Shown: positions 7,372 to 14,375 of the stretch, piece after piece
Position numbering within the stretch: position 1 is the first letter of the stretch
Layout of the letters: every line of letters starts with the position of its first letter
NCBI GenBank assembly: GCA_040902885.1
Contig: JBBDWK010000054.1
Coordinates: 1-27,181 of the forward strand
Origin: JBBDWK01 sp040902885
Lineage (GTDB): Bacteria > Acidobacteriota > Terriglobia > Bryobacterales > Bryobacteraceae
Direction of reading: 5' to 3'
Length of the DNA stretch: 27,181 bases
Notes under the pieces: generated by a model
What the model was told of the DNA's origin: nothing
What the model saw: the letters and a program-made list of their open reading frames with translations, nothing else
Databases searched by the model: none
Made by a program: the position numbers and the translations under genes

Positions 7372-8451
7372 TCACTTGGCCTGGTTGCGGAGCTGCTCGA
7401 GCATCTTCTGATGCCGCGCAGCCTCCGCCGCCTGCCCCCGCTTCCGGTAGAGCAGGGTGAGTTGGTAGTGGGCGGTGGTCTTCATCTCGGCCGGCGCACT
7501 GGAGTTGGTCACCTTCAAGAGCGCCTGTTCGGCGCGTTCGAGCTGCCCGGTCTGCGCCAGGGCCTTGCCGAGCTGCAGGTGCGCGTCCATCAGACCGGGG
7601 TCCGCATCTACAGCATTCTGCAGGAGCCGGATGGCATCGGGCACGCGCCCAAGCTGCGCCAGCACCAGCCCGTAACGGTAATTCACCCGGGCGTTCTGAG
7701 GCGCGAGAGCGATCTCGAGGCGGTAGCTCTCTTCGGCCTTGGCGTACTCTCCGTCGTTGGCATGCAGCTCGCCGATGGCGGCGTGAACGCCCGGCATCTT
7801 CGGATCTAAGGCCAGAACCTTCTGGTACTCCTGAATGGCTTCTTCGGTGCGCCCGTTAAAGGCCGCGAATTCAGCTGCGGCCATGTGCGCGCGCGCCGAA
7901 CCTGGGGCCACCCACAGTAGTTCCTGCCTCAGTTCGGACGAAACCCGCTCGTAAGCCCGCGCCAGATAGAACAACAGGTCGGGATCTTTGGGCTTGGCCT
8001 TGCGCGCCTCTTCCAGCCGTGCGATGGCGCCGCGAAAATCGCCCGCTTCCATCTGTACGAGGCCGAGCCACAGATGGGCATCCGCGTTGGACGAATTCTC
8101 CGCCAGCGCCTGCTCCAATTGTTGCCGCGCCGGCCCCAGGCTGCCGAGCATCAGGTAATCGAAGCCCAGCAGGTCGCGCACGCCCTTGAGGTCCGGCTTC
8201 AGCTTCAGGGCGGCCTCAAAGGAACCTGTCGCCGCCTTCCAATCCTTTAACTGATGCTGCACCAGACCGAGGTTCAGGTGAATTTCCGCAATGTTGGGCG
8301 CCAGCCGGGCAGCTTCGCCGAACTCGCGCACGGCCTCTTCGAACCGGCCCGCCTCGCGCGCGCCAAGCCCCGCCCGCACATGCTGCACGATTTTCGGATC
8401 GAGATTCGCAGCCTGCGCCGCCAGCAGCGCCGAAATTACCCACGCCACCAT
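7372..8451 (-). CDS. TPR-repeat protein, probably exported or membrane-associated
   Basis: This 359-residue protein is almost wholly tetratricopeptide repeats, about eight to nine units of 34 residues from residue 20 to 345, with typical motifs such as AEIHLNLGLVQHQLKDWKAA and ADAHLWLGLVQMEAGDFRGA. Residues 1-15 (MVAWVISALLAAQAA) are a short hydrophobic stretch that could be a signal peptide, though no positive charge precedes it. TPR arrays act as protein-protein scaffolds, so no enzymatic role is expected. The ATG at 8451 begins two bases after the stop codon of the DUF3467 gene, so the two are almost certainly one transcript. The 3' end is only three bases from the convergent Oar-like receptor gene. 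Confidence 0.9.
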   Translation of the reverse strand: MVAWVISALLAAQAANLDPKIVQHVRAGLGAREAGRFEEAVREFGEAARLAPNIAEIHLNLGLVQHQLKDWKAATGSFEAALKLKPDLKGVRDLLGFDYLMLGSLGPARQQLEQALAENSSNADAHLWLGLVQMEAGDFRGAIARLEEARKAKPKDPDLLFYLARAYERVSSELRQELLWVAPGSARAHMAAAEFAAFNGRTEEAIQEYQKVLALDPKMPGVHAAIGELHANDGEYAKAEESYRLEIALAPQNARVNYRYGLVLAQLGRVPDAIRLLQNAVDADPGLMDAHLQLGKALAQTGQLERAEQALLKVTNSSAPAEMKTTAHYQLTLLYRKRGQAAEAARHQKMLEQLRNQAK

Positions 8452-8453
8452 GT

Positions 8454-8747
8454 CTATTGCACAGCTCCCGCGCTGGCCTGCGGCTCGAGCTTGATCTCGC
8501 CAAAAGCGGCCTCGTACTGCGTCACGTTCTGCTGGAGGACATTCAGCAGCGCCTTAGCCTGCTGGGGGCTCACGTAGACGCCCTGGAAGTTCTGAATCGC
8601 CACCTGGTCGGGGGCAGTCTGGTTGACCAGACCGAACAGCAGGAAGAAGTCCCACAGGTTAACTCGAATCTGTACACTGTTGGCGTAGTTCTCGCGGTAA
8701 TCGCTGGAATGTTCCAGGTGGATCTTGGTCGGCGGCTGCTGCGTCAT
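8454..8747 (-). CDS. DUF3467 family protein
   Basis: This small cytosolic protein of about 97 residues matches the DUF3467 pattern. It has YANSVQIRVNLWDFFLLFG near the N-terminus, an invariant-looking VYVSPQQAKALLNVLQQN helix, and Y-E-xxFGEI near the end. The biochemical role of the family is unknown to me. I chose ATG 8747 (MTQQPPTK) because the 19 residues gained from the alternative ATG at 8804 are Gly/Arg-rich and unlike the family. Neither start has a convincing ribosome site. The stop lies two bases before the start of the TPR gene, indicating translational coupling. It is divergent from the RND pump gene. Confidence 0.8.
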   Translation of the reverse strand: MTQQPPTKIHLEHSSDYRENYANSVQIRVNLWDFFLLFGLVNQTAPDQVAIQNFQGVYVSPQQAKALLNVLQQNVTQYEAAFGEIKLEPQASAGAVQ

Positions 8748-8858
8748 ATAGGAACAATCGTAGCGGATATCGCCCGGCCGGATGATGCGGCCGCGCCCAC
8801 CCATTCTTTTGCTCTCGTTTCCGCGCTACAATTTCTGAAGTTCCTGGAGGGAGAGCTC

Positions 8859-11800
8859 GTGCGACTTTCCGAAATCTGTGTCCAGAGGCCGGTGTTTGCC
8901 TTCATGTTGATCCTCTTCCTGGTGGTTCTGGGCGCGTCGTCGTTCATGAGCCTCGGGGTGGATCTGTTTCCTCGCAGCGATCCGGCCACGGTCTACGTCC
9001 GTGTCCGGCTTCCCGGCGCAACGCCGGAAGAGGTCTCCACACAGGTTGTGATGCCTCTCGAGGAGGCCATTGCTTCCGTCAGCGGCATTGACGAGATGCG
9101 CGCGATGGTGAGCGAAGGCAACGCGAGCATCATCGTTACGTTCGTTCTCGAGCGCGACATCGGGGAGGCTGCCGAGGATGTCCGCGAAAAGGTCAGCGGC
9201 GCGATGCGCTCGATGCCGCCCAACGTTCTCCCGCCGGTGGTCCAGAAGGCCGATCCCGAGATGGACCCGGTCATCACCATGGTGGTGGCCGGAGACCGCT
9301 CCAACCGGGAACTGACGGAGATAGCCGACAAGCAGGTTCGCCGTTCCCTCCAAACCGTGGATGGGGTCGCGGCCGTCGATATCAGCGGCGGGCGGATGCG
9401 CCAGATCAACGTATTTCTCGATCTGGACAAGCTTTCCGGATACCGCCTCACCGCGCAGGACGTCGAGCGGGCCGTACAGACGGAGAATATCGAAACGCCC
9501 GGTGGCCGGATTGTGCGCGGGCTGACCGAAGTGGGCGTCCGTACGCTCGGGCGCGTCGAGGATGTCGCCCAGTTCAACGACATCATCATTAAGAACGTGA
9601 ACGGCTCGCCCATCCGGTTGCGCGACGTGGGCTACGTCGAAGACAGCATGGCGGAGAAGCGCACTTTCGCCTTCTGGCGGAAGGAGCCTGCCGTGGTTCT
9701 GGAGGTGCGCCGGCAGACCGGCACGAACACCGTACAAGTGGTTGACGGCATCCACGCGCGAATCCGGCAACTGGAGACGGAACTGCCGAAAGGCGTAAAG
9801 GTCCAGGTGATCAAGGATCAGGCGATCTATATCCGCAATTCGGTGAAGTCGCTGGAGGAGCACCTGCTGCTGGGAAGCCTGCTAGCCTCCATTATCGTCT
9901 GGCTGTTTATCCGTGACTGGCGCACGGTCCTGATCAGCTTCATCGCCATCCCGACCTCGATTATCACGACGTTCTCGCTCATCAAGGCCATGGATTTCAC
10001 GCTCAACTCCATGACCCTGTTGGGGCTCACGCTGGCCGTGGGCATCGTCATCGACGATGCCATCATCGTGCTTGAAAACATTTACCGGTACATCGAGGAA
10101 AAGGATGTCCCGCCCATGGAGGCGGCCGTAAAGGCGACCAAGGAGATCGGGTTGGCGGTGATGGCGACCACGCTTTCCCTGGTGATCATCTTCGTGCCCA
10201 TCGCCTTCATGTCCGGTTACGCGCGGCGGTTTGTCAACGAGTTCGGCTGGACCATGGCCATGTCCATCATGGTTTCCATGCTGGTAGCGTTCACGCTGAC
10301 GCCCGCGCTCAGCGCGCGGATGCTGCGCAAGAGGACTTCCGCGAAAGGCCGCAAGCACGGGTCGAGGGCATCCCATGGTTTCTTCGACCGGGCTTATGTA
10401 GGGTTGCTCGAGTGGTCTCTGCGGTACCGCTGGGCGATCGTGCTGGTCTCCATCGCAACCTTCGCATCGACGTTCGTTCTGAACAAATACGTCGGCCGCG
10501 ACTGGATGCCGCAGGAAGACCAGAGCGAGTTGTCGGTCTTCCTGGAACTTCCGGAAGGCTCATCGCTGGAGGCGACGGAGAACGTCACGCTGGAAATGGC
10601 CTCCAGGATCGAGAAGATTCCCGGAGTGACCGGGATGCTGCCGCAAACCTCCACGTTTTCCAACCGCGTCAACATGTCGTATTCAACCATACTGCTGGAC
10701 GACCCCACCAAGCGCGGCGACATCAATACGATGGCGTCCAAAATCCGCGAGGTCTTGCGCGACTACGCCTATACCCGTCCGCGCATCAACTTCCCCAATG
10801 CGCTGGGCGGCCGCGACTCGTTCGCTCCCATCCGCGGCATGCTGCTCGGTCCGGATCTCCATAAGCTCTCCGAATTGGCCAAAGAGGTTAGCGTGGAGCT
10901 GATGAAGACCAAATCCGTGGTGGATGTGCGCGTGGCCCTGAATCTGAACAATCCGGAGATGCAGGTTACCATCGACCGGGCGCTCGCCTCCGATCTGGGC
11001 GTGCGCGTTTCGGATATCGCAGGCGCGGTCCGGCTGCTGATGTCCGGCGAAGACCAGATCTCGACGTTCAAGGAGGGATCCGAACAGTACCCCGTCACCA
11101 TGCGCCTCCTCTCGTCCCAGCGGGACGATCCGGCGGCGCTCAGCCGGCTTCTGGTTCCCTCGGCGCGCTTGGGCTTGATCCGCCTGGACTCGGTGGCGCA
11201 TCTGGAGCGAGGACTGGGGCCGGGCCGCATCGACCGTTTCAACCGCCAGTTCTCCGTAGGCGTTTACGGCAACGTTGCGCCCGGCTACTCCCTGCAGCAG
11301 GCGGCCGAGGAGACGGCCGCCGTCGTCCAAAACATCGGTCTGCCCTCCGGCTACCAATTGAAGTTCTCGGGGCAGGTAAAAGTACTGGAGGAGACCACGG
11401 CCAATATGATCATGGCCCTCTCTCTGGCCTCGGTCTTCATGTACATGGTGCTAGCGGCCCAGTTCGAGAGCCTGTCCCACCCATTCATCATCATGCTCAC
11501 GCTGCCGCTCTCCATTCCCTTCGCCCTGTTGTCCCTGATCGCCACCGGCCGCACGCTGAACCTCTTTAGTGCGCTGGGCATCCTCCTGCTGCTGGGGATC
11601 GTAAAGAAGAACGGCATCCTGCAAATCGACTATATGAACCACCTCCGCGCCCTGGGCCATCCGTTGCACTACTCCATCGTGGAGGCCAACCGCGTCCGGT
11701 TGCGGCCCATCCTGATGACCACGTTCTCCATCGTGGCGGGGCTGCTTCCGACTGCTGTCGGGATTGGCTCGGGGGCGCAGCAGCGGTCGGCGATCGCGGT

Positions 11801-11954
11801 CACCATCATCGGCGGCCAGATGCTGTGCCTTCTGCTCTCGCTGCTGGTGGTTCCGGTCACCTACTCCTACCTGGAGGAGGCGAGAGCGTGGCTCACCCGC
11901 CGCCGCTCCATTCCCCGCCAGGAGGCCACTGCCGCGCCCGCCGTGGGCGATTAA
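8859..11954 (+). CDS. RND family efflux transporter, inner-membrane permease (HAE1/AcrB-like)
   Basis: This 1031-residue AcrB/MexB-type proton-driven exporter starts at GTG 8859, preceded by GGAGGGAGA, giving the family N-terminus RLSEICVQRPVFAFMLILFLVVLG. The frame is open upstream to 8457, but that segment runs antisense through the DUF3467 gene and is not family sequence. Seen in order are TM1, a large periplasmic loop, the TM2-6 bundle with proton-relay D399-D400 in GIVIDDAIIVLEN, a second periplasmic loop, and TM7-12 with relay lysine K916/K917 in GIVKKNGILQIDY. Length is normal. The usual membrane-fusion and outer-membrane partners are not in the window, so it probably pairs with components encoded elsewhere. 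A weak -10 (TACAAT, 8827-8832) lies upstream. Substrate unknown; multidrug or solvent export is typical. Confidence 0.95.
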   Translation: MRLSEICVQRPVFAFMLILFLVVLGASSFMSLGVDLFPRSDPATVYVRVRLPGATPEEVSTQVVMPLEEAIASVSGIDEMRAMVSEGNASIIVTFVLERDIGEAAEDVREKVSGAMRSMPPNVLPPVVQKADPEMDPVITMVVAGDRSNRELTEIADKQVRRSLQTVDGVAAVDISGGRMRQINVFLDLDKLSGYRLTAQDVERAVQTENIETPGGRIVRGLTEVGVRTLGRVEDVAQFNDIIIKNVNGSPIRLRDVGYVEDSMAEKRTFAFWRKEPAVVLEVRRQTGTNTVQVVDGIHARIRQLETELPKGVKVQVIKDQAIYIRNSVKSLEEHLLLGSLLASIIVWLFIRDWRTVLISFIAIPTSIITTFSLIKAMDFTLNSMTLLGLTLAVGIVIDDAIIVLENIYRYIEEKDVPPMEAAVKATKEIGLAVMATTLSLVIIFVPIAFMSGYARRFVNEFGWTMAMSIMVSMLVAFTLTPALSARMLRKRTSAKGRKHGSRASHGFFDRAYVGLLEWSLRYRWAIVLVSIATFASTFVLNKYVGRDWMPQEDQSELSVFLELPEGSSLEATENVTLEMASRIEKIPGVTGMLPQTSTFSNRVNMSYSTILLDDPTKRGDINTMASKIREVLRDYAYTRPRINFPNALGGRDSFAPIRGMLLGPDLHKLSELAKEVSVELMKTKSVVDVRVALNLNNPEMQVTIDRALASDLGVRVSDIAGAVRLLMSGEDQISTFKEGSEQYPVTMRLLSSQRDDPAALSRLLVPSARLGLIRLDSVAHLERGLGPGRIDRFNRQFSVGVYGNVAPGYSLQQAAEETAAVVQNIGLPSGYQLKFSGQVKVLEETTANMIMALSLASVFMYMVLAAQFESLSHPFIIMLTLPLSIPFALLSLIATGRTLNLFSALGILLLLGIVKKNGILQIDYMNHLRALGHPLHYSIVEANRVRLRPILMTTFSIVAGLLPTAVGIGSGAQQRSAIAVTIIGGQMLCLLLSLLVVPVTYSYLEEARAWLTRRRSIPRQEATAAPAVGD

Positions 11955-12041
11955 AAACCGGCTCGCGACTTTTACAATTTTTTTACAACCTTACAGGCGA
12001 ACCCTGCGTCTGGAAGAAGTGAGGCTCATGAAGGAGGAAGC

Positions 12042-12227
12042 ATGAAACAACTTCCTGTCGATAAACAATCCAAGGCGCAGGTTTACTGCCCCATATGTAC
12101 GCACACCGTGCCGGCGGATGCCGAGATCACCGGCCGCAAGGCCAAGGTCCTTCCCGGGCAGAAGTGCGCCCGGTGCTCGGCCGCGCTGGATGCAGGCTTC
12201 GTGGTTCAGATTCTCGAGGCGGCATAG
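12042..12227 (+). CDS. Small four-cysteine zinc-ribbon-like protein
   Basis: This 61-residue protein has two CxxC knuckles, C16-P-I-C19 and C42-A-R-C45, spaced as in a zinc ribbon, with Lys/Arg between them. It has no signal or membrane segment. The start is well supported by AAGGAGG about six bases before ATG 12042. That ribosome site lies inside a five-codon reading frame (12028-12045, MKEEA) whose TGA overlaps the ATG, a possible leader peptide or chance. It lies 87 bases after the RND gene, and the gap contains AT-rich sequence around 11974-11990 that could hold a promoter. No family was recognised; nucleic-acid or protein binding is the usual role of such folds. Confidence 0.7.
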   Translation: MKQLPVDKQSKAQVYCPICTHTVPADAEITGRKAKVLPGQKCARCSAALDAGFVVQILEAA

Positions 12228-12299
12228 GTCTGTACTGCCGGGTACTGAAAAGCTTGCCCCGGCGCTAAGGCTTCTGAGATAGTAGTGCTTGGAACCGAA

Positions 12300-12554
12300 A
12301 TGAGACGGAAATTGCAGCCAAAACCCGAAGAAGTCGTTTCCAAGCAGATTCTGGAACAGGCACGCCACGCCGCCGTCGCCGACCGGCTGAACTTGAAGGC
12401 GAGCAAATGTACGGTCTGCGAAACGACTCTTGCGCCCAGCGAATCGAGGGATCTGGCCGCCGCCCAGAGCGGAGAAACGCTCTGCTGGGTGTGCCGCCGT
12501 CTCAAGATCAGCGCCTGGCGGGAATCGGTCGCGCAGATGCCCGCGCAAGAGTGA
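12300..12554 (+). CDS. Small protein with two CxxC motifs, hypothetical
   Basis: This 84-residue protein is rich in charged helix-forming residues in its first half. It then has C37-T-V-C40 and C62-W-V-C65, a second probable zinc-binding pair, ending in CRRLKISAWRES. ATG 12300 was preferred over GTG 12285, which adds five residues; neither has a strong ribosome site, and GGAA lies upstream of the ATG. It follows the first four-cysteine gene after 72 bases and ends one base short of the convergent ornithine cyclodeaminase-like gene. Two unrelated-looking four-cysteine proteins in a row suggest a shared function, but none can be named. Confidence 0.6.
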   Translation: MRRKLQPKPEEVVSKQILEQARHAAVADRLNLKASKCTVCETTLAPSESRDLAAAQSGETLCWVCRRLKISAWRESVAQMPAQE

Positions 12555-12555
12555 T

Positions 12556-13467
12556 CTACACTTCTGTCAGGCGCTCGTAGACAAACCCGGCCGCAATCAC
12601 ATCTTCCAAGGCAAGGCCGTTCGACTTAAAAATTGAAACTGCGCCCTTCCGGCCGGCGTCCGGCCGCGCCAAGGCGTCTTTCAACTCGATCGTTTTCCGC
12701 TCCCAATCGCAGGATGTGAGCAATAGGTCGCCGGACTCCGTCCGCGCCTGCTCCAGCGAATCGACCACGATCATGTCCGCCCGCTCCACCAGGTCCGCGG
12801 GCAACTCACGGCGCTGCGGATGATTCGATCCAACCGCATTGATGTGCGTGCCAGGTGCAATCCAATGGGAGGAGAGCACCGGCTCGCGCGCGGACGTCGC
12901 CGTCACCACGATCCTGGCTTCCCGCACCGCCTCTTCCGCGGATTCAGCGGCTCGTACGTCTACCGGGAAGGCGCGGCTGCACTCCTTGGCGAACCGGTCG
13001 CGCTTCTCCCTCGACCGGCTCCAGACCCGTGCGAGTTGGATCGGCCGCACCGCGAGCACGGCCTCGAGCTGGGTACGCGCTTGAAAGCCGGCGCCAATCA
13101 GGCCCAGCACGCTGGCATCTCGTGCCGCCATCAGATCGGTCGCCAGGCCGGTAACGGCGCCGGTGCGGATCTGGCCGAGATAGTTCGCTTCCAACACCGC
13201 CAGGGGCGCGGCGTCTTCGGCGCGGTAGAGAAGGAACCTGAAGTGAGCCCCATGCTCGGGGTGCGTGGCATAGATCTTGGCGCCGAAATATTTTCCGTCG
13301 CTGGCCGCCATGTAGTGGAGAACGCTCCGGGTGGGCAGAAACAGACGGCGCCGGGGCTGATTTTGGGCGGCGCCGCCGCGCAGTCTCAGGAAGGCCTCGC
13401 GCATCAGGCCGATCGCTTCGTGCATCGGCAGCAGCTCGCGGACCTCGGCTTCCGTTACGTACCTCAT
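12556..13467 (-). CDS. Ornithine cyclodeaminase/mu-crystallin family dehydrogenase
   Basis: This 303-residue cytosolic NAD(P)-dependent enzyme carries the substrate-site lysine K64 in YFGAKIY, the R101-T-G-A loop, a Rossmann nucleotide-binding glycine motif G125-A-G127-FQAR, and HINAVGSNHPQRREL, where the family places substrate-binding residues. The family includes ornithine cyclodeaminase, archaeal-type alanine dehydrogenase and ketimine/pyrroline-2-carboxylate reductases, and the substrate cannot be decided here. ATG 13467 was chosen because the nine extra residues from ATG 13494 are atypical and that codon lies only a few bases from the likely transcription start (minus-strand TATACT, 13506-13511). 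It is monocistronic and divergent from the DksA-type gene. Confidence 0.88.
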   Translation of the reverse strand: MRYVTEAEVRELLPMHEAIGLMREAFLRLRGGAAQNQPRRRLFLPTRSVLHYMAASDGKYFGAKIYATHPEHGAHFRFLLYRAEDAAPLAVLEANYLGQIRTGAVTGLATDLMAARDASVLGLIGAGFQARTQLEAVLAVRPIQLARVWSRSREKRDRFAKECSRAFPVDVRAAESAEEAVREARIVVTATSAREPVLSSHWIAPGTHINAVGSNHPQRRELPADLVERADMIVVDSLEQARTESGDLLLTSCDWERKTIELKDALARPDAGRKGAVSIFKSNGLALEDVIAAGFVYERLTEV

Positions 13468-13483
13468 TGAGAATTCCGGCCGG

Positions 13484-13513
13484 TTGCCCGGCATACCGTC
13501 AAGACAGTATAAT
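13484..13513 (+). promoter_or_regulatory. Promoter upstream of the structured RNA and DksA-type gene
   Basis: TTGCCC (13484-13489) is followed after 18 bases by a perfect TATAAT (13508-13513). The start of transcription would fall at about 13519-13521, coinciding with the 5' strand of the RNA stem described separately. The same AT-rich patch read on the minus strand gives TATACT (13506-13511), probably the -10 of the divergent cyclodeaminase-like gene, so the two promoters overlap. Confidence 0.6.
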
Positions 13514-13517
13514 TTTA

Positions 13518-13618
13518 AGCCGCTCCCTGTAGTCTCCCGTATCTCTGAAACTTTCGCCGCACGCTGAGCGTCTCTAAAGAGTTCTTACAGACTTAGGGCG
13601 AGAGCGGCTGTGTTTTTT
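13518..13618 (+). ncRNA. Candidate structured RNA of about 100 nt (small RNA or attenuator leader)
   Basis: The transcript from the promoter at 13484-13513 can fold with its own ends paired. AGCCGCT (13518-13524) pairs with AGCGGCT (13603-13609), CCCT (13525-13528) with AGGG (13595-13598), and AGTC (13531-13534) with GACT (13590-13593), a bulged stem of about 15 pairs. Inside it, CTTT (13551-13554) can pair with AAAG (13576-13579), enclosing a small ACGC/GCGT hairpin (13561-13570). TTTTTT at 13613-13618 follows the closing stem. This looks like an intrinsic terminator closing a short RNA. The DksA-type gene starts 24 bases later, so it may instead be a regulatory leader. It matches no riboswitch class or small RNA that I can recognise. 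Confidence 0.5.
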
Positions 13619-13641
13619 AGAACGGCGAAAAGGACAGGTTG

Positions 13642-14037
13642 ATGACGAGAGTTATGCAAAAGGGCGCAACCAAAACGATCGACAAGTACCGGAGGATTCT
13701 CGAGCAGAAGGTGACCGACGTGCGGCGCAGCCTGTCGGCGCAAAACGCCGCCGCCGTGGTGGCGCGGCTGGATGTCCCTTCCGATGAAGGCGACCTCAGC
13801 CAGCAGAGCCACGAAGAGTGGATCTTCTTAAACCGCAATAAGTTAGACATCACGCTCCTGCGGCAGGTCCAGGAAGCCCTGCATCGCATCAGGCATGGCA
13901 CGTTCGGTGTCTGCGGGGAGTGCGACGAGCCGATCTCTCCCAAGCGTCTCGACGCCGTTCCGTGGGCGAAATACTGCGTGAAGTGCCAGGAGATGATTGG
14001 TTCCTACTCCGCCGAGCACGCTTCGGAATCTAAATGA
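13642..14037 (+). CDS. DksA/TraR-type zinc-finger transcription regulator
   Basis: This 131-residue protein has a long helical N-terminal half forming the coiled coil that enters the RNA polymerase secondary channel. The acidic tip lies around D44-xxx-D48-E49-x-D51. A C-terminal C4 zinc finger has C91-G-E-C94 and C112-V-K-C115. DksA-type proteins adjust rRNA and biosynthetic promoters together with ppGpp; whether this one is the housekeeping DksA or a paralogue cannot be told. ATG 13642 has AAGGA about eight bases upstream; an adjacent TTG would add only one residue. The TGA stop overlaps the next ATG (ATGA), so it is coupled to the small downstream gene. A folded leader lies directly upstream. 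Confidence 0.9.
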   Translation: MTRVMQKGATKTIDKYRRILEQKVTDVRRSLSAQNAAAVVARLDVPSDEGDLSQQSHEEWIFLNRNKLDITLLRQVQEALHRIRHGTFGVCGECDEPISPKRLDAVPWAKYCVKCQEMIGSYSAEHASESK

Positions 14038-14339
14038 AGCTTTCCGATGTCCGGAAGGTCACGGTAAGAAAGAGGGTCCGGATCGGCTTTCATCTGCCTA
14101 ACGGGATGGAGTGCGTTCTCGACGAGCACGGCATTGCGCGGATACCGGGGCTGCAGGCCCCGCCCGACTTCAACCTGGACGAGCAGTTCTCCCAGGTGAC
14201 ACAGTTCCTCATGGAACCGGTTCTCGATGAGGGCATACGGAACAAGCCCAAACCGGAGAGCATGAGCCGGGAGCAGTTGACCGCCCTGGTTCGGGCCTCC
14301 GGCCCCGGCGGCCCGGCGGACGACGATCACGATGAATAA
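14034..14339 (+). CDS. Hypothetical protein translationally coupled to the DksA-type gene
   Basis: This 101-residue protein begins at ATG 14034, overlapping the stop of the DksA-type gene by four bases. The N-terminal half (residues 1-45) is basic and strand-rich (KVTVRKRVRIGFHLPNGMECVLDEHGIARIPGL), suggesting a small beta domain. Residues 48-70 look helical, and the C-terminus is a disordered Gly/Pro/Asp tail. There is no signal peptide, Cys cluster or recognisable family. Overlap with a transcription regulator gene suggests a related or co-regulated function. The exported TldD-type gene follows after 36 bases on the same strand, possibly in the same transcript. Confidence 0.75.
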   Translation: MKLSDVRKVTVRKRVRIGFHLPNGMECVLDEHGIARIPGLQAPPDFNLDEQFSQVTQFLMEPVLDEGIRNKPKPESMSREQLTALVRASGPGGPADDDHDE

Positions 14340-14375
14340 CCGGCCGCGAACGGTGCCGGGCGCGCGAGGATATTT

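Noticed and set aside
8457..8858. N-terminal extension of the RND frame from a TTG
   Set aside because: It runs antisense through the DUF3467 gene, while the family N-terminus and a strong ribosome site are at GTG 8859.
14340..14375. CCGGC/GCCGG inverted repeat between the small hypothetical gene and the TldD-type gene
   Set aside because: The stem is short with a 10-base loop and no T-run, so it was not called as a terminator.
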